Part shown: positions 1 through 8,042 of the stretch, piece after piece
Position numbering within the stretch: the first letter of the stretch is position 1
How the letters are laid out: each line of letters starts with the position of its first letter
From: an uncultured Pelagibacteraceae bacterium
GTDB lineage: Bacteria > Pseudomonadota > Alphaproteobacteria > Pelagibacterales > Pelagibacteraceae
NCBI GenBank assembly: GCA_902623735.1
Contig: CACNUU010000002.1
Coordinates: 98,761-162,760 of the forward strand
Direction of reading: 5' to 3'
DNA length: 64,000 nt
Position numbers and translations under genes: made by a program
Notes under the pieces: generated by a model
Told to the model about the DNA's origin: nothing
Databases searched by the model: none
The model's input: the letters and a program-made list of their open reading frames with translations, nothing else

Positions 1-1143
1 CAAAATTGGGAAGTTTACATTGCTCCAAAGGACGAGGTACTTATAGGTGGTTTAATTTTTTTAGAAAATTGGATTATTAGAGCTGAAAAATCTAATGCTT
101 TAGAAAAATTATTTGTTAAAAATATCAAAACTGAAGTAGAAGAAGAGTTATTATTTTCTGATGAAAAGATAATAGTGCCTGGTATTTCTTTAACTCAAAG
201 AGATAAAAATACCGATCTTGTATATTTATCCTACTCATCACCAAAGACTCCGGGTAAAACCTATTTATATAATTTAAAAACTAAAGAAAGAAAATTGGTT
301 AAAGAACAAGAAATTCCCTCAGGCCATAACTCGGATGATTATATAGTTGAAAGATTAGATTGCCCTTCTCACGATGGTAGAAGCGTGCCAATAACAATAA
401 CTAGACACAAAAAAACTAAAGTTGATGGGTCCGCAAATTTATTGCTTTACGGATATGGGTCTTACGGAGCTTCAATGTCTCCAGATTTTTCCTCAACAAG
501 ACTTAGTTTAATTAATAGAGATATAATTTGGGTCACTGCTCACATCAGAGGAGGTATGGAGAGAGGTATGAAGTGGTGGAAAGAGGGAAAACTTTTGAAA
601 AAAAAGAATACGTTTGAGGATTACATTGCTGTAGCAAAATTTTTAATTGAAAAAAAATACACTTCTGAAAAAAGAATAATAGGTATGGGTGGATCAGCTG
701 GTGGATTATTGATGGGTGCAGTTGTAAATCAATCACCCGAATTATTTCTTGGAATTATAATGGCAGTACCGTTTGTTGACTCTTTAACAACTAATTTAGA
801 TCATTCACTTCCTTTAACGATTGGAGAATTTGATGAATTTGGCAATGCTAAAGATAATAAAGAACATTTTAATTATATATTTTCATATGCTCCATATAAT
901 AATATTAAAAAAATGGATTATCCAAACATATTGATTACTACAAGCTTAAGTGACAATAGGGTTTTATTTGACGAACCTGCAAAATTTACAGCTAAACTTC
1001 GAGATTATAAAACTGATAATAATCTTCTTTTACTTAAGACTGAAATGAATGCCGGTCATGGTGGAAAATCGGGAAGAGATGGTGCAATAGAGGAAATTGC
1101 ATTCGATTATGCATTTATTTTAAAAATTTCCAAAAAAATTTAA
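1..1143 (+). CDS. ptrB: Oligopeptidase B-like serine peptidase (S9 family), 5' end missing
   Basis: C-terminal part of a prolyl-oligopeptidase family (S9) enzyme, which cleaves peptides after basic residues in the oligopeptidase B branch. The frame is open from base 1 (QNWEVYIAPK...), so the GTG at 175 used by the ORF track is internal and the gene begins outside the window. About 380 residues are visible: the end of the beta-propeller followed by the alpha/beta-hydrolase domain. The nucleophile motif GGSAGG, an aspartate in the LSDNRV segment and the histidine in NAGHGG make a plausible Ser-Asp-His triad. No signal peptide can be judged. The assignment to oligopeptidase B rather than prolyl oligopeptidase rests on the overall pattern (YGYGSYG, RGG) and is fairly sure. 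Confidence 0.88.
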   Translation, partial: QNWEVYIAPKDEVLIGGLIFLENWIIRAEKSNALEKLFVKNIKTEVEEELLFSDEKIIVPGISLTQRDKNTDLVYLSYSSPKTPGKTYLYNLKTKERKLVKEQEIPSGHNSDDYIVERLDCPSHDGRSVPITITRHKKTKVDGSANLLLYGYGSYGASMSPDFSSTRLSLINRDIIWVTAHIRGGMERGMKWWKEGKLLKKKNTFEDYIAVAKFLIEKKYTSEKRIIGMGGSAGGLLMGAVVNQSPELFLGIIMAVPFVDSLTTNLDHSLPLTIGEFDEFGNAKDNKEHFNYIFSYAPYNNIKKMDYPNILITTSLSDNRVLFDEPAKFTAKLRDYKTDNNLLLLKTEMNAGHGGKSGRDGAIEEIAFDYAFILKISKKI

Positions 1144-1154
1144 ATAAATTTACA

Positions 1155-1184
1155 CTTGAAAATTTAAATTTAATTACCACATAT
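1155..1184 (+). promoter_or_regulatory. Candidate sigma32 (RpoH) heat-shock promoter of hsp20
   Basis: CTTGAA at 1155-1160 and CCACATAT at 1177-1184, separated by 16 bases, resemble the heat-shock sigma factor consensus (CTTGAA, then CCCCATnT). It sits just after the stop of the upstream peptidase gene and would start transcription near 1190, exactly where a folded leader begins. Inference from motif match and gene identity only. Confidence 0.45.
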
Positions 1185-1189
1185 ATTCA

Positions 1190-1245
1190 GTAGGTCGCCT
1201 AATGGGGCTTACATATAATAAACTTGCTTAACAAGGAGGATTAAA
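1190..1245 (+). promoter_or_regulatory. ROSE-like RNA thermometer in the hsp20 leader
   Basis: The 56-base leader has two elements. First, a hairpin at 1190-1212 in which GUAGGUC pairs with GGGCUUAC (7 pairs including two G-U). Second, the 3' element CTTGCTTAACAAGGAGGAT, in which TTGCT (1224-1228) lies five bases before AGGAGG (1234-1239), the Shine-Dalgarno sequence six bases from the ATG. A UYGCU motif facing the AGGA of the ribosome site is the hallmark of ROSE thermometers, which control small heat-shock genes in alphaproteobacteria. CUUG and CAAG can also pair here. Classical ROSE elements are longer, so this would be a reduced version. Confidence 0.5.
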
Positions 1246-1692
1246 ATGACAAGTAAGGACTTATCTATATTCAACTCTCTCAGACCTTTTTCAATTGGTT
1301 TTGACGATATGTTTGATCAATTTGAAAATATGTTGGGAAATGGAAATTTGACTATGCAATCAAATTATCCACCTTATAATATAAGGAAGACAGGCAAAGA
1401 TAACTACTCGATAGAAGTTGCTCTTGCTGGCTTTAACAAGAAAGATGTTGAGGTTGAATTTGAAGATAATTTATTAACAGTAAGAACTAAACAAGTTAAT
1501 AAATCTGACGAAAAAAATGAGGATGGTGAAATTTTACATAAAGGTATTTCACAGAGGCAGTTTGCCAGATCATTTACAATAGCAGACGATGTAAAAGTAA
1601 ATGGTGCAGAGCTCAAAGATGGCCTTTTAACAATAGCATGTGAAAGAATTTTACCTGACCATAAAAAGAAAAGACTTATAGAAATAAAATAA
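1246..1692 (+). CDS. ibpA: Small heat-shock protein, Hsp20 family
   Basis: ATP-independent cytoplasmic chaperone that holds unfolding proteins for refolding by DnaK or ClpB. The 148 residues match the family: a short N-terminal arm, an alpha-crystallin domain from about 36 to 135 (VEVALAGFNKKDVEV near the start, NGAELKDGLLTI near the end), and a C-terminal IEI motif of the I-x-I type used in oligomer assembly. Strong Shine-Dalgarno AGGAGG. It is a single-gene unit with its own heat-shock-like promoter, structured leader and a strong terminator. The symbol ibpA is by family; hspA would be equally fair. Confidence 0.93.
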   Translation: MTSKDLSIFNSLRPFSIGFDDMFDQFENMLGNGNLTMQSNYPPYNIRKTGKDNYSIEVALAGFNKKDVEVEFEDNLLTVRTKQVNKSDEKNEDGEILHKGISQRQFARSFTIADDVKVNGAELKDGLLTIACERILPDHKKKRLIEIK

Positions 1693-1701
1693 GTTTTACC
1701 T

Positions 1702-1734
1702 TACTTGCGGAGATTTTTCTCCGCAAGTATTTTT
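1702..1734 (+). terminator. Rho-independent terminator of hsp20
   Basis: A 12-pair perfect stem (TACTTGCGGAGA, 1702-1713, with TCTCCGCAAGTA, 1718-1729), a TTTT loop and a run of T at 1730-1734. It is one of the strongest hairpins in this AT-rich window and lies ten bases after the hsp20 stop. It ends inside the stop codon of the opposing lipoprotein gene. Confidence 0.9.
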
Positions 1735-2038
1735 AAAAACATCCATTTGAAACAAAACCTATTACAATAGAGTTGGAATCTATCTCAAATCTTCTCTCAC
1801 AAGAAATTCCATACTTTTTTGTCCTGTAAATAATCTCTAAATTTCCTTTTTCATTTTTATAATCTTCATCTGGGTTTCCTAAGTCAATTTTAAGCTTAGT
1901 AGATTTTTTTCCAATATATTTACTTAATCTTTTATTTTCTTTTTCTACAATTGCATCAGTTTTTTCTTTTACAGTTTGACAACTAAATAAAAAAAAGATG
2001 ATTGGAATAATAATTAATTTTGATTTAATCTTTTGCAC
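1733..2038 (-). CDS. Small lipoprotein of unknown function
   Basis: 101 residues with a lipoprotein signal peptide: positively charged start (MQKIKSK), hydrophobic stretch and lipobox LFSC with the cysteine at residue 20. The mature part is charged at first, then has a compact region (LKIDLGNPDEDY ... ISCERRFEID) that loosely recalls the BamE/SmpA fold, which uses a similar G-x-P signature, but this is weak. The start is a GTG (2036-2038); an ATG two bases further upstream is in another frame. Single gene, convergent with hsp20 and divergent from the purine permease. Confidence 0.72.
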   Translation of the reverse strand: MQKIKSKLIIIPIIFFLFSCQTVKEKTDAIVEKENKRLSKYIGKKSTKLKIDLGNPDEDYKNEKGNLEIIYRTKKYGISCERRFEIDSNSIVIGFVSNGCF

Positions 2039-2164
2039 ATTCTTAGATTAACACCATAATTGTGGCATAAATATAAACTTACTAGTTGTATTATGTGAAT
2101 AAAATTAGAATTATCAAAGTAATTTTTCCAAGAATCAAATACTTAAGTTCTATTAGGAGGAAAA
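2039..2164. other. Intergenic region between lipoprotein and purine permease genes
   Basis: 126 bases between divergent genes. It has an imperfect palindrome CCATAATTGTGG near 2053 and several AT-rich promoter-like hexamers (for example TTGTAT, 17 bases, AATTAT on the plus strand), none convincing. I see no riboswitch and no RNA gene. A strong Shine-Dalgarno AGGAGG ends it. Confidence 0.5.
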
Positions 2165-3475
2165 ATGTTTGATAAATATTTTAATTATAAAAAACACAAT
2201 ACAGATTTTAAAACTGAAGTAATAGCTGGAACGACAACGTTTTTAACTATGGCTTATATAATGTTTTTAAATCCTTTTATTTTATCCGGAGAATTTGCGG
2301 GTCCTGATAAAGGTTTTTTTGATTTTGGAGCAGTTTACACTGCAACAATTTTGGCTACCGCACTTGCATGTTTTATTATGGCATTTTATGGAAAAACTTG
2401 GCCAATAGGACTTGCGCCTGGAATGGGAATAAATGCATTTGTGGCTTTTGGTGTTTGCGCTGGCATGGGTTACACTCCTCAAGAAGCATTAGGTGCTGTT
2501 TTAGTGGCTGGAGTATTGTTTTTAATAATTTCTCTAACTCCAATAAGAGCATGGTTAATAAATTCAATTCCAAAAAGTTTAAAATTGGGTATTGGAGCTG
2601 GAATAGGATTATTTTTAGCAATTATTGGTTTACAAATAATGGAAGTTGTTGTCGATAATCCAGTAACATTAGTTCAATTAGGTAACTTAAGTGATCCTTT
2701 GGTGCTACTTGGATGTGCAACATTTATTGCCATAATTGTTTTAGAGAAAATGAATGTAAAAGGAAATATCATTATAGGAATACTGGTATTTAGTATTATA
2801 GCATGGGCCACTGGTCTTGCTAAGTTCAATGGTATTGCAAGTTCACCACCACCTATGACATACCTTTTTGAATTTGATCTATCTGCAGCAATGACAGCTG
2901 GAATGTCTACGGTAATTTTTACTTTATTATTTATTGATTTCTTTGATACCGCAGGAACTTTAACTTCAGTAGCAAACGTTGCTGGCAAAGTTGGAAAGGA
3001 TGGAAAAGTTCAAGACATAAATAAAGCTATGTTGTCCGATAGTGTAAGTACTGTTGCAGGTGCAATGATGGGAACTACCACAGTCACAAGTTATGTTGAG
3101 TCTGGGGCTGGTGTGAAAGCTGGTGGAAAAACTGGAATGACATCGCTAGTAATAGGATTGTTGTTTTTAGCATGTATATTTTTTGCACCTCTTGCAACTA
3201 GTCTTCCAAAACAAATTGATGGTGCAGCTTTACTATTTGTGTCAGTTCTTTTCATAAGAAACATTACTGACATTGAATGGAATGATATCTCAGAGTCTGC
3301 TCCAGCAATACTTGCAATGATTTCAATGCCTTTGACATATAGTATTAGCAACGGAATTGCTTTAGCATTTGTGTCTTATGCTTTGATAAAGATATTTACT
3401 GGTAAATTTTCTACTACTTCACCAGCAATTTGGGTTGTTGCAATATTGAGTGTTGTCAGTTTTGCAGTTGCATAA
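2165..3475 (+). CDS. Purine permease, AzgA / NCS2 family
   Basis: Inner-membrane proton symporter for purine bases (adenine, guanine or hypoxanthine). At 436 residues it has the length of AzgA/GhxP/PbuG proteins, and its start (FDKYFNYKKHNTDFKTEVIAG) and the segment with TTFLTMAYIMFLNP are typical of this subfamily rather than of uracil carriers. About twelve or more hydrophobic segments cover the length. The conserved FDTAGTL and TTTVTSYVESGAG stretches form the substrate region. Strong Shine-Dalgarno AGGAGG at -6. The 126-base upstream gap holds no recognisable purine riboswitch. Facing it across a terminator is a phosphoribosyltransferase, which fits import and salvage of purines. Confidence 0.9.
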   Translation: MFDKYFNYKKHNTDFKTEVIAGTTTFLTMAYIMFLNPFILSGEFAGPDKGFFDFGAVYTATILATALACFIMAFYGKTWPIGLAPGMGINAFVAFGVCAGMGYTPQEALGAVLVAGVLFLIISLTPIRAWLINSIPKSLKLGIGAGIGLFLAIIGLQIMEVVVDNPVTLVQLGNLSDPLVLLGCATFIAIIVLEKMNVKGNIIIGILVFSIIAWATGLAKFNGIASSPPPMTYLFEFDLSAAMTAGMSTVIFTLLFIDFFDTAGTLTSVANVAGKVGKDGKVQDINKAMLSDSVSTVAGAMMGTTTVTSYVESGAGVKAGGKTGMTSLVIGLLFLACIFFAPLATSLPKQIDGAALLFVSVLFIRNITDIEWNDISESAPAILAMISMPLTYSISNGIALAFVSYALIKIFTGKFSTTSPAIWVVAILSVVSFAVA

Positions 3476-3487
3476 ATAACTTTTTAT

Positions 3488-3517
3488 ATAGGGCTAGTTA
3501 CATTACTAGCCCTATTT
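3488..3517 (+). terminator. Terminator hairpin between the purine permease and the phosphoribosyltransferase
   Basis: ATAGGGCTAGT (3488-3498) pairs perfectly with ACTAGCCCTAT (3505-3515), an 11-pair stem with a six-base loop, followed by TT and then a T-rich stretch on the plus strand. It lies in the 36-base gap between convergent genes, so it may stop transcription from both sides, though the minus-strand side lacks a T run. Confidence 0.8.
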
Positions 3518-4048
3518 ACTTTTCTTTATAATTTCCTCTATCGACAATTCTTCGTAATGCTCTGTAGGTTGAACGATCCACGGATCTGAACTTAACTTTA
3601 CTGAACAAAAATCTGGCTCAAATTTTGATGATTTTTTTTTCCACAAACATGCTGTTTTTACCTCTTTAATATAATCTTTTGTTGGACCATAATTTTTTAA
3701 CCATTCGATACTTTTATTAAGCGTTAAGCCAGTATCAGAAAGGTCATCAATTAAAAGTACTTTACTGAAGTCCTCATTGGTTGCTAAAGAGCTTATCTCT
3801 CTTGCAAACATTAATTGTCCTTGTTTATCCTCCATACCCTTTCCTGAGTAACTTTGAATAACTATGTAAGCGATTGGAAGTTTTAAAATTCTTGATAAAA
3901 TATCAATAATTGGAGCAGCGCCTCTCATGATGCCTACCAAAACTGTTGGTTTATAACTTTCATGAATTTGTATTGCCAATTTTTCAACAATTTTTGTATA
4001 TTCGTTAAAATTGATGATTAATTTCTCTGCCATGAAATTTATTATCAT
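3512..4048 (-). CDS. Purine phosphoribosyltransferase (type I PRTase)
   Basis: Cytoplasmic type I phosphoribosyltransferase that would join a purine base to PRPP. The PRPP-binding signature VLLIDDLSDTGLT lies at about 97-109 and the VGIMRGAAPI loop at about 38-47. The 178-residue length matches the xanthine/hypoxanthine-guanine group; the exact base is not decidable by eye. A second methionine at residue 6 (MAEKLIIN, ATG at 4031-4033) is an equally good start, as neither has a clear ribosome site. It faces the purine permease, which supports a salvage role. Divergent from the DUF1330 gene with only 28 bases between. Confidence 0.82.
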   Translation of the reverse strand: MIINFMAEKLIINFNEYTKIVEKLAIQIHESYKPTVLVGIMRGAAPIIDILSRILKLPIAYIVIQSYSGKGMEDKQGQLMFAREISSLATNEDFSKVLLIDDLSDTGLTLNKSIEWLKNYGPTKDYIKEVKTACLWKKKSSKFEPDFCSVKLSSDPWIVQPTEHYEELSIEEIIKKSK

Positions 4049-4076
4049 AATTAAAATTATTTAAAAAGGAGAAATG

Positions 4077-4364
4077 ATGAAAGCTTATTGGGTATGTATA
4101 TTCGAAAAAATTAATAATAGTGAAAAATTAAAGGAGTATGCAGGTAAAGCTAAACCTGCTGTGGAAAAATTTTCTGGTAGGTTTCTTGCTAGAGGTGGAA
4201 AGAGTAGAACTAATGAGGGGATAGACTCACCTAGGGTTGTCGTAGTTGAATTCCCTAACTATGACACAGCTATTAAATGCTATGACTCACAGGAATATCA
4301 AGAAGCACATAATATTCTTGAAGGCCAGGTTGTAAGACATCATCAAATTGTAGAGGGAACTTAG
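4077..4364 (+). CDS. DUF1330 domain protein
   Basis: Small ferredoxin-like-fold protein of the DUF1330 family (dimeric alpha/beta barrel type); function unknown. It shows the family pattern: AYWVCIFEK at the start, a central GRFLARGG, then RVVVVEFPNYDTA and the C-terminal YQEAHNIL with HHQIVEG. There are two adjacent ATG codons (4074 and 4077); the Shine-Dalgarno AAGGAG at 4066-4071 is best spaced for the second, so I chose MKAYW. The stop interlocks with that of the opposing alkA-like gene in the tetranucleotide TTAG. Confidence 0.82.
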   Translation: MKAYWVCIFEKINNSEKLKEYAGKAKPAVEKFSGRFLARGGKSRTNEGIDSPRVVVVEFPNYDTAIKCYDSQEYQEAHNILEGQVVRHHQIVEGT

Positions 4365-4996
4365 TATTGAATAGGCTCAGGATCAATGCTTCTCCATAAA
4401 TACCAAGTTGCAACTGAACAATAAGGAGAAAATCTTTTTTTTAATAAATAAACAAATTTGTCAGGCGGGAGATATTTCTTTTTATAATTTTTAGAAATTG
4501 CTCTTAAAAGCCCAATATCTTGTATAGGCCAAATATCAGATCTGTTATATGTAAATAATAATATCATCTCTGCTGACCATCTTCCTATCTGCTTTAAACT
4601 AGAAAGATATTGTATAGCCTCCTCATCATTCATTGTATTAATTAATTTTGGCTTGAAAGTTTTGTTAAGTATTTGCTTAGCTAAACTTTGAATTCCCAAA
4701 ACTTTTTGACGACTTAAACCGCAACTTTTTAATTGTGAAAATGATAATTTTGAAACTCTCTTTACGCTAATTCTATTGTCACATTTTTTTTTAAATCTTA
4801 AAAAAACAGAATTTGCTGCTGAAACACTTATTTGTTGACCAATAATACTTTTACATAAAGAAAAAAAAATATCTTTTCTTGATGTCAAAATAGTTTCTGA
4901 AGGACTCTTGTAGTTTTGAATCAGTCTAGAAATTACTTTATCTCTTTTAGATAAATATCTTTTTGCTTTGGACCAATACGCAGGGGCTTTAGTCAT
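4361..4996 (-). CDS. alkA: DNA-3-methyladenine glycosylase II, AlkA type
   Basis: Base-excision repair enzyme that removes alkylated purines from DNA. The 211 residues belong to the HhH-GPD superfamily: SIIGQQISVSAA near 50-60, the helix-hairpin-helix LKQIGRWSAEMILL at about 134-147, and the catalytic aspartate in WPIQDIGLLRA (D160). It lacks the iron-sulfur cysteine cluster of Nth/MutY and the N-terminal domain of E. coli AlkA, as in many short AlkA proteins. Its start overlaps the end of the transporter gene upstream by eight bases, so they are probably co-transcribed. Confidence 0.88.
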   Translation of the reverse strand: MTKAPAYWSKAKRYLSKRDKVISRLIQNYKSPSETILTSRKDIFFSLCKSIIGQQISVSAANSVFLRFKKKCDNRISVKRVSKLSFSQLKSCGLSRQKVLGIQSLAKQILNKTFKPKLINTMNDEEAIQYLSSLKQIGRWSAEMILLFTYNRSDIWPIQDIGLLRAISKNYKKKYLPPDKFVYLLKKRFSPYCSVATWYLWRSIDPEPIQY

Positions 4997-5873
4997 TAAG
5001 AGTTTTGGCTGTAATTGTCTTTTTATTATAAATTTCTCTTCTAAAGATAATTAATGTGGAAATAATCACTAAAATAGCACCAAAAAGTGTTTTGATTGTT
5101 GGTACTTCATCCCAAATAAAATATCCAAAAATTATTGCGAAAATCAAAGCTAAATACTTTAACGGAGTTACTAAAGAGACCTCTGAATACTTATATGACT
5201 GACTTAACCATAAATTTGCAACTCCACCAAAAATTCCTACAAAAGATAATAATATTAAATGATTTAAACTTGGCATAACCCAACCTTGAGGAATTGTAAA
5301 AAAACTTAAGATAGTAATCGAAAGTGAGAAATAAAAAGAAATCAACCATACTGGTTCAGTTGTTGAAAGCTGTCTTATAGAAATTGCAACGTAAGAAAGG
5401 CCTAAACAAAAAATTATTGGAAAGATGTAATATATATTTAATTCGCTTATGCCAGGCTCAGTTATTATAAGTATACCCAAGAAACCAATAAGCACAGCTA
5501 ACCATCTAAAAATTCCAACTTTTTCATTTAATAAAAATATTGAAAAAATTGTTGTAAATATTGGTGCGGCAAAAGATATGCTCACAACTGTAGCTAACGG
5601 CAATTCTCTTAAGGCAATAAAAATTGCAACTAAAGCAATTAATCCTGAAATACATCTTAATGAATGTAAACCAGGTCTTTTTGTTTGATAAAAATTATGC
5701 AAACGGTCTTTTGGTATAACAAAAAAATAAAAAATTATACCAAAAAAACCCCTAAAAAATAAAACTTGTCCTATAGGATAATCAACAGACCATTTGACAA
5801 TAACATCCATTAAAGAAAATGCACAAATGGACATAAACATGTACAAAAAACCTAATTGATTTTTACTTAGCAT
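4989..5873 (-). CDS. EamA-family (DMT) transporter
   Basis: Inner-membrane drug/metabolite-type transporter with ten predicted hydrophobic segments in two EamA repeats (about 8-135 and 150-280). Residues such as RGFFGIIFY, LRCISGLIALVAIFIAL in the first half and VTPLKYLALIFAIIFGYFIWDE in the second are typical of the RhaT/YdcZ-like group. Substrate unknown. Divergent from msrA with 35 bases between. First gene of a two-gene unit with the glycosylase. Confidence 0.88.
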   Translation of the reverse strand: MLSKNQLGFLYMFMSICAFSLMDVIVKWSVDYPIGQVLFFRGFFGIIFYFFVIPKDRLHNFYQTKRPGLHSLRCISGLIALVAIFIALRELPLATVVSISFAAPIFTTIFSIFLLNEKVGIFRWLAVLIGFLGILIITEPGISELNIYYIFPIIFCLGLSYVAISIRQLSTTEPVWLISFYFSLSITILSFFTIPQGWVMPSLNHLILLSFVGIFGGVANLWLSQSYKYSEVSLVTPLKYLALIFAIIFGYFIWDEVPTIKTLFGAILVIISTLIIFRREIYNKKTITAKTLND

Positions 5874-5908
5874 AAGAATAATTTGTAAATTAATTTAAAT
5901 CTTTATCA

Positions 5909-6352
5909 ATGGAAATTGCAGTTTTAGCACTTGGATGTTTTTGGGGACCGGAAATCAAATTTAGTAAAATTGATGGTATTATTAAAACGGAGGTTGGTTA
6001 TTGTGGTGGTAACAGTCCAAAAACAACATACAAAGAAGTATGTACTGGGAACACTAATCATGCTGAGGTGGTAAAATTAGATTTCGATGAAAAAATAATT
6101 TCTTATGAAAAAATTTTAAAGATTTTTTTTCAAATTCATGATCCAACCACTTTAAATTCTCAAGGACCAGATTTTGGAACACAATATAGAAGTGAAATTT
6201 TTTATCTAAATAATAAACAGAAATTGATAGCTGAAAAGGTATTACAAGATGTAGATGATAGATTAACGAGAAAAGTAGTTACTAAAATATCATTACTTAA
6301 AAATTATTGTCCAGCTGAGGAATACCACCAAAAATATCTAGAAAAAAGATAA
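5909..6352 (+). CDS. msrA: Peptide-methionine (S)-S-oxide reductase MsrA
   Basis: Reduces the S-form of oxidised methionine in proteins and free methionine. The catalytic motif GCFWG follows the start, and GTQYRSEIFY plus the C-terminal CPAEEYHQKYL are the usual family blocks. At 147 residues it is at the short end of the family, with no N-terminal extension. Additional cysteines (GYCGG, EVCTG, YCPAEE) could serve as resolving residues. No clear Shine-Dalgarno. The stop TAA shares its last base with the ATG of the next gene (TAATG), so it is the first gene of a four-gene operon. Confidence 0.93.
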   Translation: MEIAVLALGCFWGPEIKFSKIDGIIKTEVGYCGGNSPKTTYKEVCTGNTNHAEVVKLDFDEKIISYEKILKIFFQIHDPTTLNSQGPDFGTQYRSEIFYLNNKQKLIAEKVLQDVDDRLTRKVVTKISLLKNYCPAEEYHQKYLEKR

Positions 6353-7167
6353 TGTCTTTAGTGGAAACAGATTGGCTGGAAAAAAATTTACAAAAAGTAA
6401 AAATAATTGATTGTTCGTGGCACATGCCTCAGACTAAAAGAAACGGTTATGAGGAATATAAAAATCAACACATTCCGAATGCTATTTTTTTTGATTTAGA
6501 TAACAACTCAAAGAAAAATATCAGCCTTCCACATATGTTGGTTGATTCAACCGCCTGGAATAAAATAGTTTCAAAAATGGGGATTAAAAACGACGATAAA
6601 ATTATCATTTATGACAATTCAGATGTAATTAGCTCCTGCCGATGTTGGTTTAATTTTATTTACTTTGGCCATAATCCTGAATTAGTTCATGTATTGAATG
6701 GTGGATTTAATAAGTGGACAAAAGAAAATAGAAAAGTTTCCAAAGATTTTACATCTTTAGAGATATCAGATTATAAAAGTTCTGAACTAGAGGAATTAGT
6801 TAAATCTAAAGAAACAATTGATCAAAACATAGAAAAAAAATTATTCAAAGTGATTGATGCTAGAAGCAAAGAAAGATTCGAAGGAAAAATTCCTGAACCA
6901 AGAAAAGGTTTGAGAAGTGGAAATATTAAAAATTCTTTATGTATACCTTTTAATTTTTGTATAAATGAGGATAAAACTTTTAAAAATATTAATGAATTAA
7001 AAAATATTTTTGAAAATTGCTTAGGTAATATAAAAGAAAAAAATATAGTCTTTTCTTGTGGTTCTGGAGTTACAGCCTGTGTTTTAGCCTTGGCATATTC
7101 ATTAATTAATGACAATTATCAACCTTGTATTTATGATGGTTCCTGGGCAGAATACGGCATAATTTAA
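6352..7167 (+). CDS. sseA: Thiosulfate / 3-mercaptopyruvate sulfurtransferase (two rhodanese domains)
   Basis: Transfers sulfane sulfur from 3-mercaptopyruvate or thiosulfate to an acceptor such as cyanide or a thiol. The 271 residues hold two rhodanese domains: an inactive one (about 5-125) and a catalytic one (about 160-270). The active loop CGSGVTA at about 236-242 matches the mercaptopyruvate sulfurtransferase type (CGSGVTA) rather than the thiosulfate type (CRxGxR/T). Overlaps msrA by one base and is followed five bases later by the membrane-fusion protein gene. Confidence 0.9.
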   Translation: MSLVETDWLEKNLQKVKIIDCSWHMPQTKRNGYEEYKNQHIPNAIFFDLDNNSKKNISLPHMLVDSTAWNKIVSKMGIKNDDKIIIYDNSDVISSCRCWFNFIYFGHNPELVHVLNGGFNKWTKENRKVSKDFTSLEISDYKSSELEELVKSKETIDQNIEKKLFKVIDARSKERFEGKIPEPRKGLRSGNIKNSLCIPFNFCINEDKTFKNINELKNIFENCLGNIKEKNIVFSCGSGVTACVLALAYSLINDNYQPCIYDGSWAEYGII

Positions 7168-7172
7168 ATTTA

Positions 7173-8042
7173 ATGAAAAGATCTAAAAAAATTATATACA
7201 CAATATTAGTTTTTTTTCTAATAATAACAATTGTAATTATCGGAAGAGCTTTAATTGGAAACCATTTCAAGAAAAAATTTAGTAAAGTTCCTCCTCCTGG
7301 AATAATTGTCACTAAAGTTTTTAAAAAAGAATTTTCGGATGAAATTGAAACTTTTGGCACAGCTGTTTCAAAAAAATCTAAAACTTTTAAAATTAAAAAA
7401 GATGACCTTACTGAAGATCTAAAATTAAAAAATTTTGTTAAAAAAGGTGAAATACTTCTTAAATTAAAAACAGAAAATATAATTGCACCTTTTAACGGAG
7501 TTTTAGGATACACTGGTCTAACAGAGGATATACTTGTATCAAACAATATATTTATCGTAACACTTGATGACAATTCAACTATTTATTCTGATATTAAAAT
7601 TCCAGAAAATTTTTCAGCTTTTGTAAAAAAAGGATTGCCAGTAGAAGTAAAATTATCAAGTTATAAGAATAAAATTTTCTATGGAGAAGTTGATTTTGTA
7701 TCTAGTAGAATTAGTGCTGATACAAGGAGTTTACTATCAAGAATTAAAATACAAAATAAAAATTTAGAATTAATTTCGGGATCCCTTTTAGAAGTGAGTT
7801 TAAAATTCAATTTGAGGGAGTCAATTAGTGCTCCAAACACAAGTGTTATGGTTGAAGGTGATAAATCCTATGTTTACAAAATTGATAATGAAAATATTGC
7901 CATTAAAACTGAGGTAGAGACAGGTTTAAGAAGTGAAAAAAATATTGAAATAATTGCAGGACTTATTGAAGGAGATATTATAGCTGCCGAAGGCCTAAAA
8001 AAAGTGAAACCTCAAGGAAAAATTCAACCAATTTTTAAATAA
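7173..8042 (+). CDS. RND efflux membrane-fusion (periplasmic adaptor) protein
   Basis: Periplasmic adaptor that would connect the inner-membrane pump encoded next to an outer-membrane channel. An N-terminal membrane anchor (about 8-28) is followed by a lipoyl/biotinyl-like half motif (KNFVKKGEILLKLKTENIIAPFNGVLGY), a beta-barrel region and a membrane-proximal domain. At 289 residues it is shorter than AcrA/MexA (about 380-400): the coiled-coil hairpin is essentially absent, as in the short adaptors of the HlyD/RND branch common in marine bacteria. The next gene starts directly after its stop. Confidence 0.86.
   Translation: MKRSKKIIYTILVFFLIITIVIIGRALIGNHFKKKFSKVPPPGIIVTKVFKKEFSDEIETFGTAVSKKSKTFKIKKDDLTEDLKLKNFVKKGEILLKLKTENIIAPFNGVLGYTGLTEDILVSNNIFIVTLDDNSTIYSDIKIPENFSAFVKKGLPVEVKLSSYKNKIFYGEVDFVSSRISADTRSLLSRIKIQNKNLELISGSLLEVSLKFNLRESISAPNTSVMVEGDKSYVYKIDNENIAIKTEVETGLRSEKNIEIIAGLIEGDIIAAEGLKKVKPQGKIQPIFK

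Noticed and set aside
2039-2164. Purine riboswitch before the purine permease
   Set aside because: The three-stem purine aptamer core motifs are absent; the region is AT-rich without matching loops.
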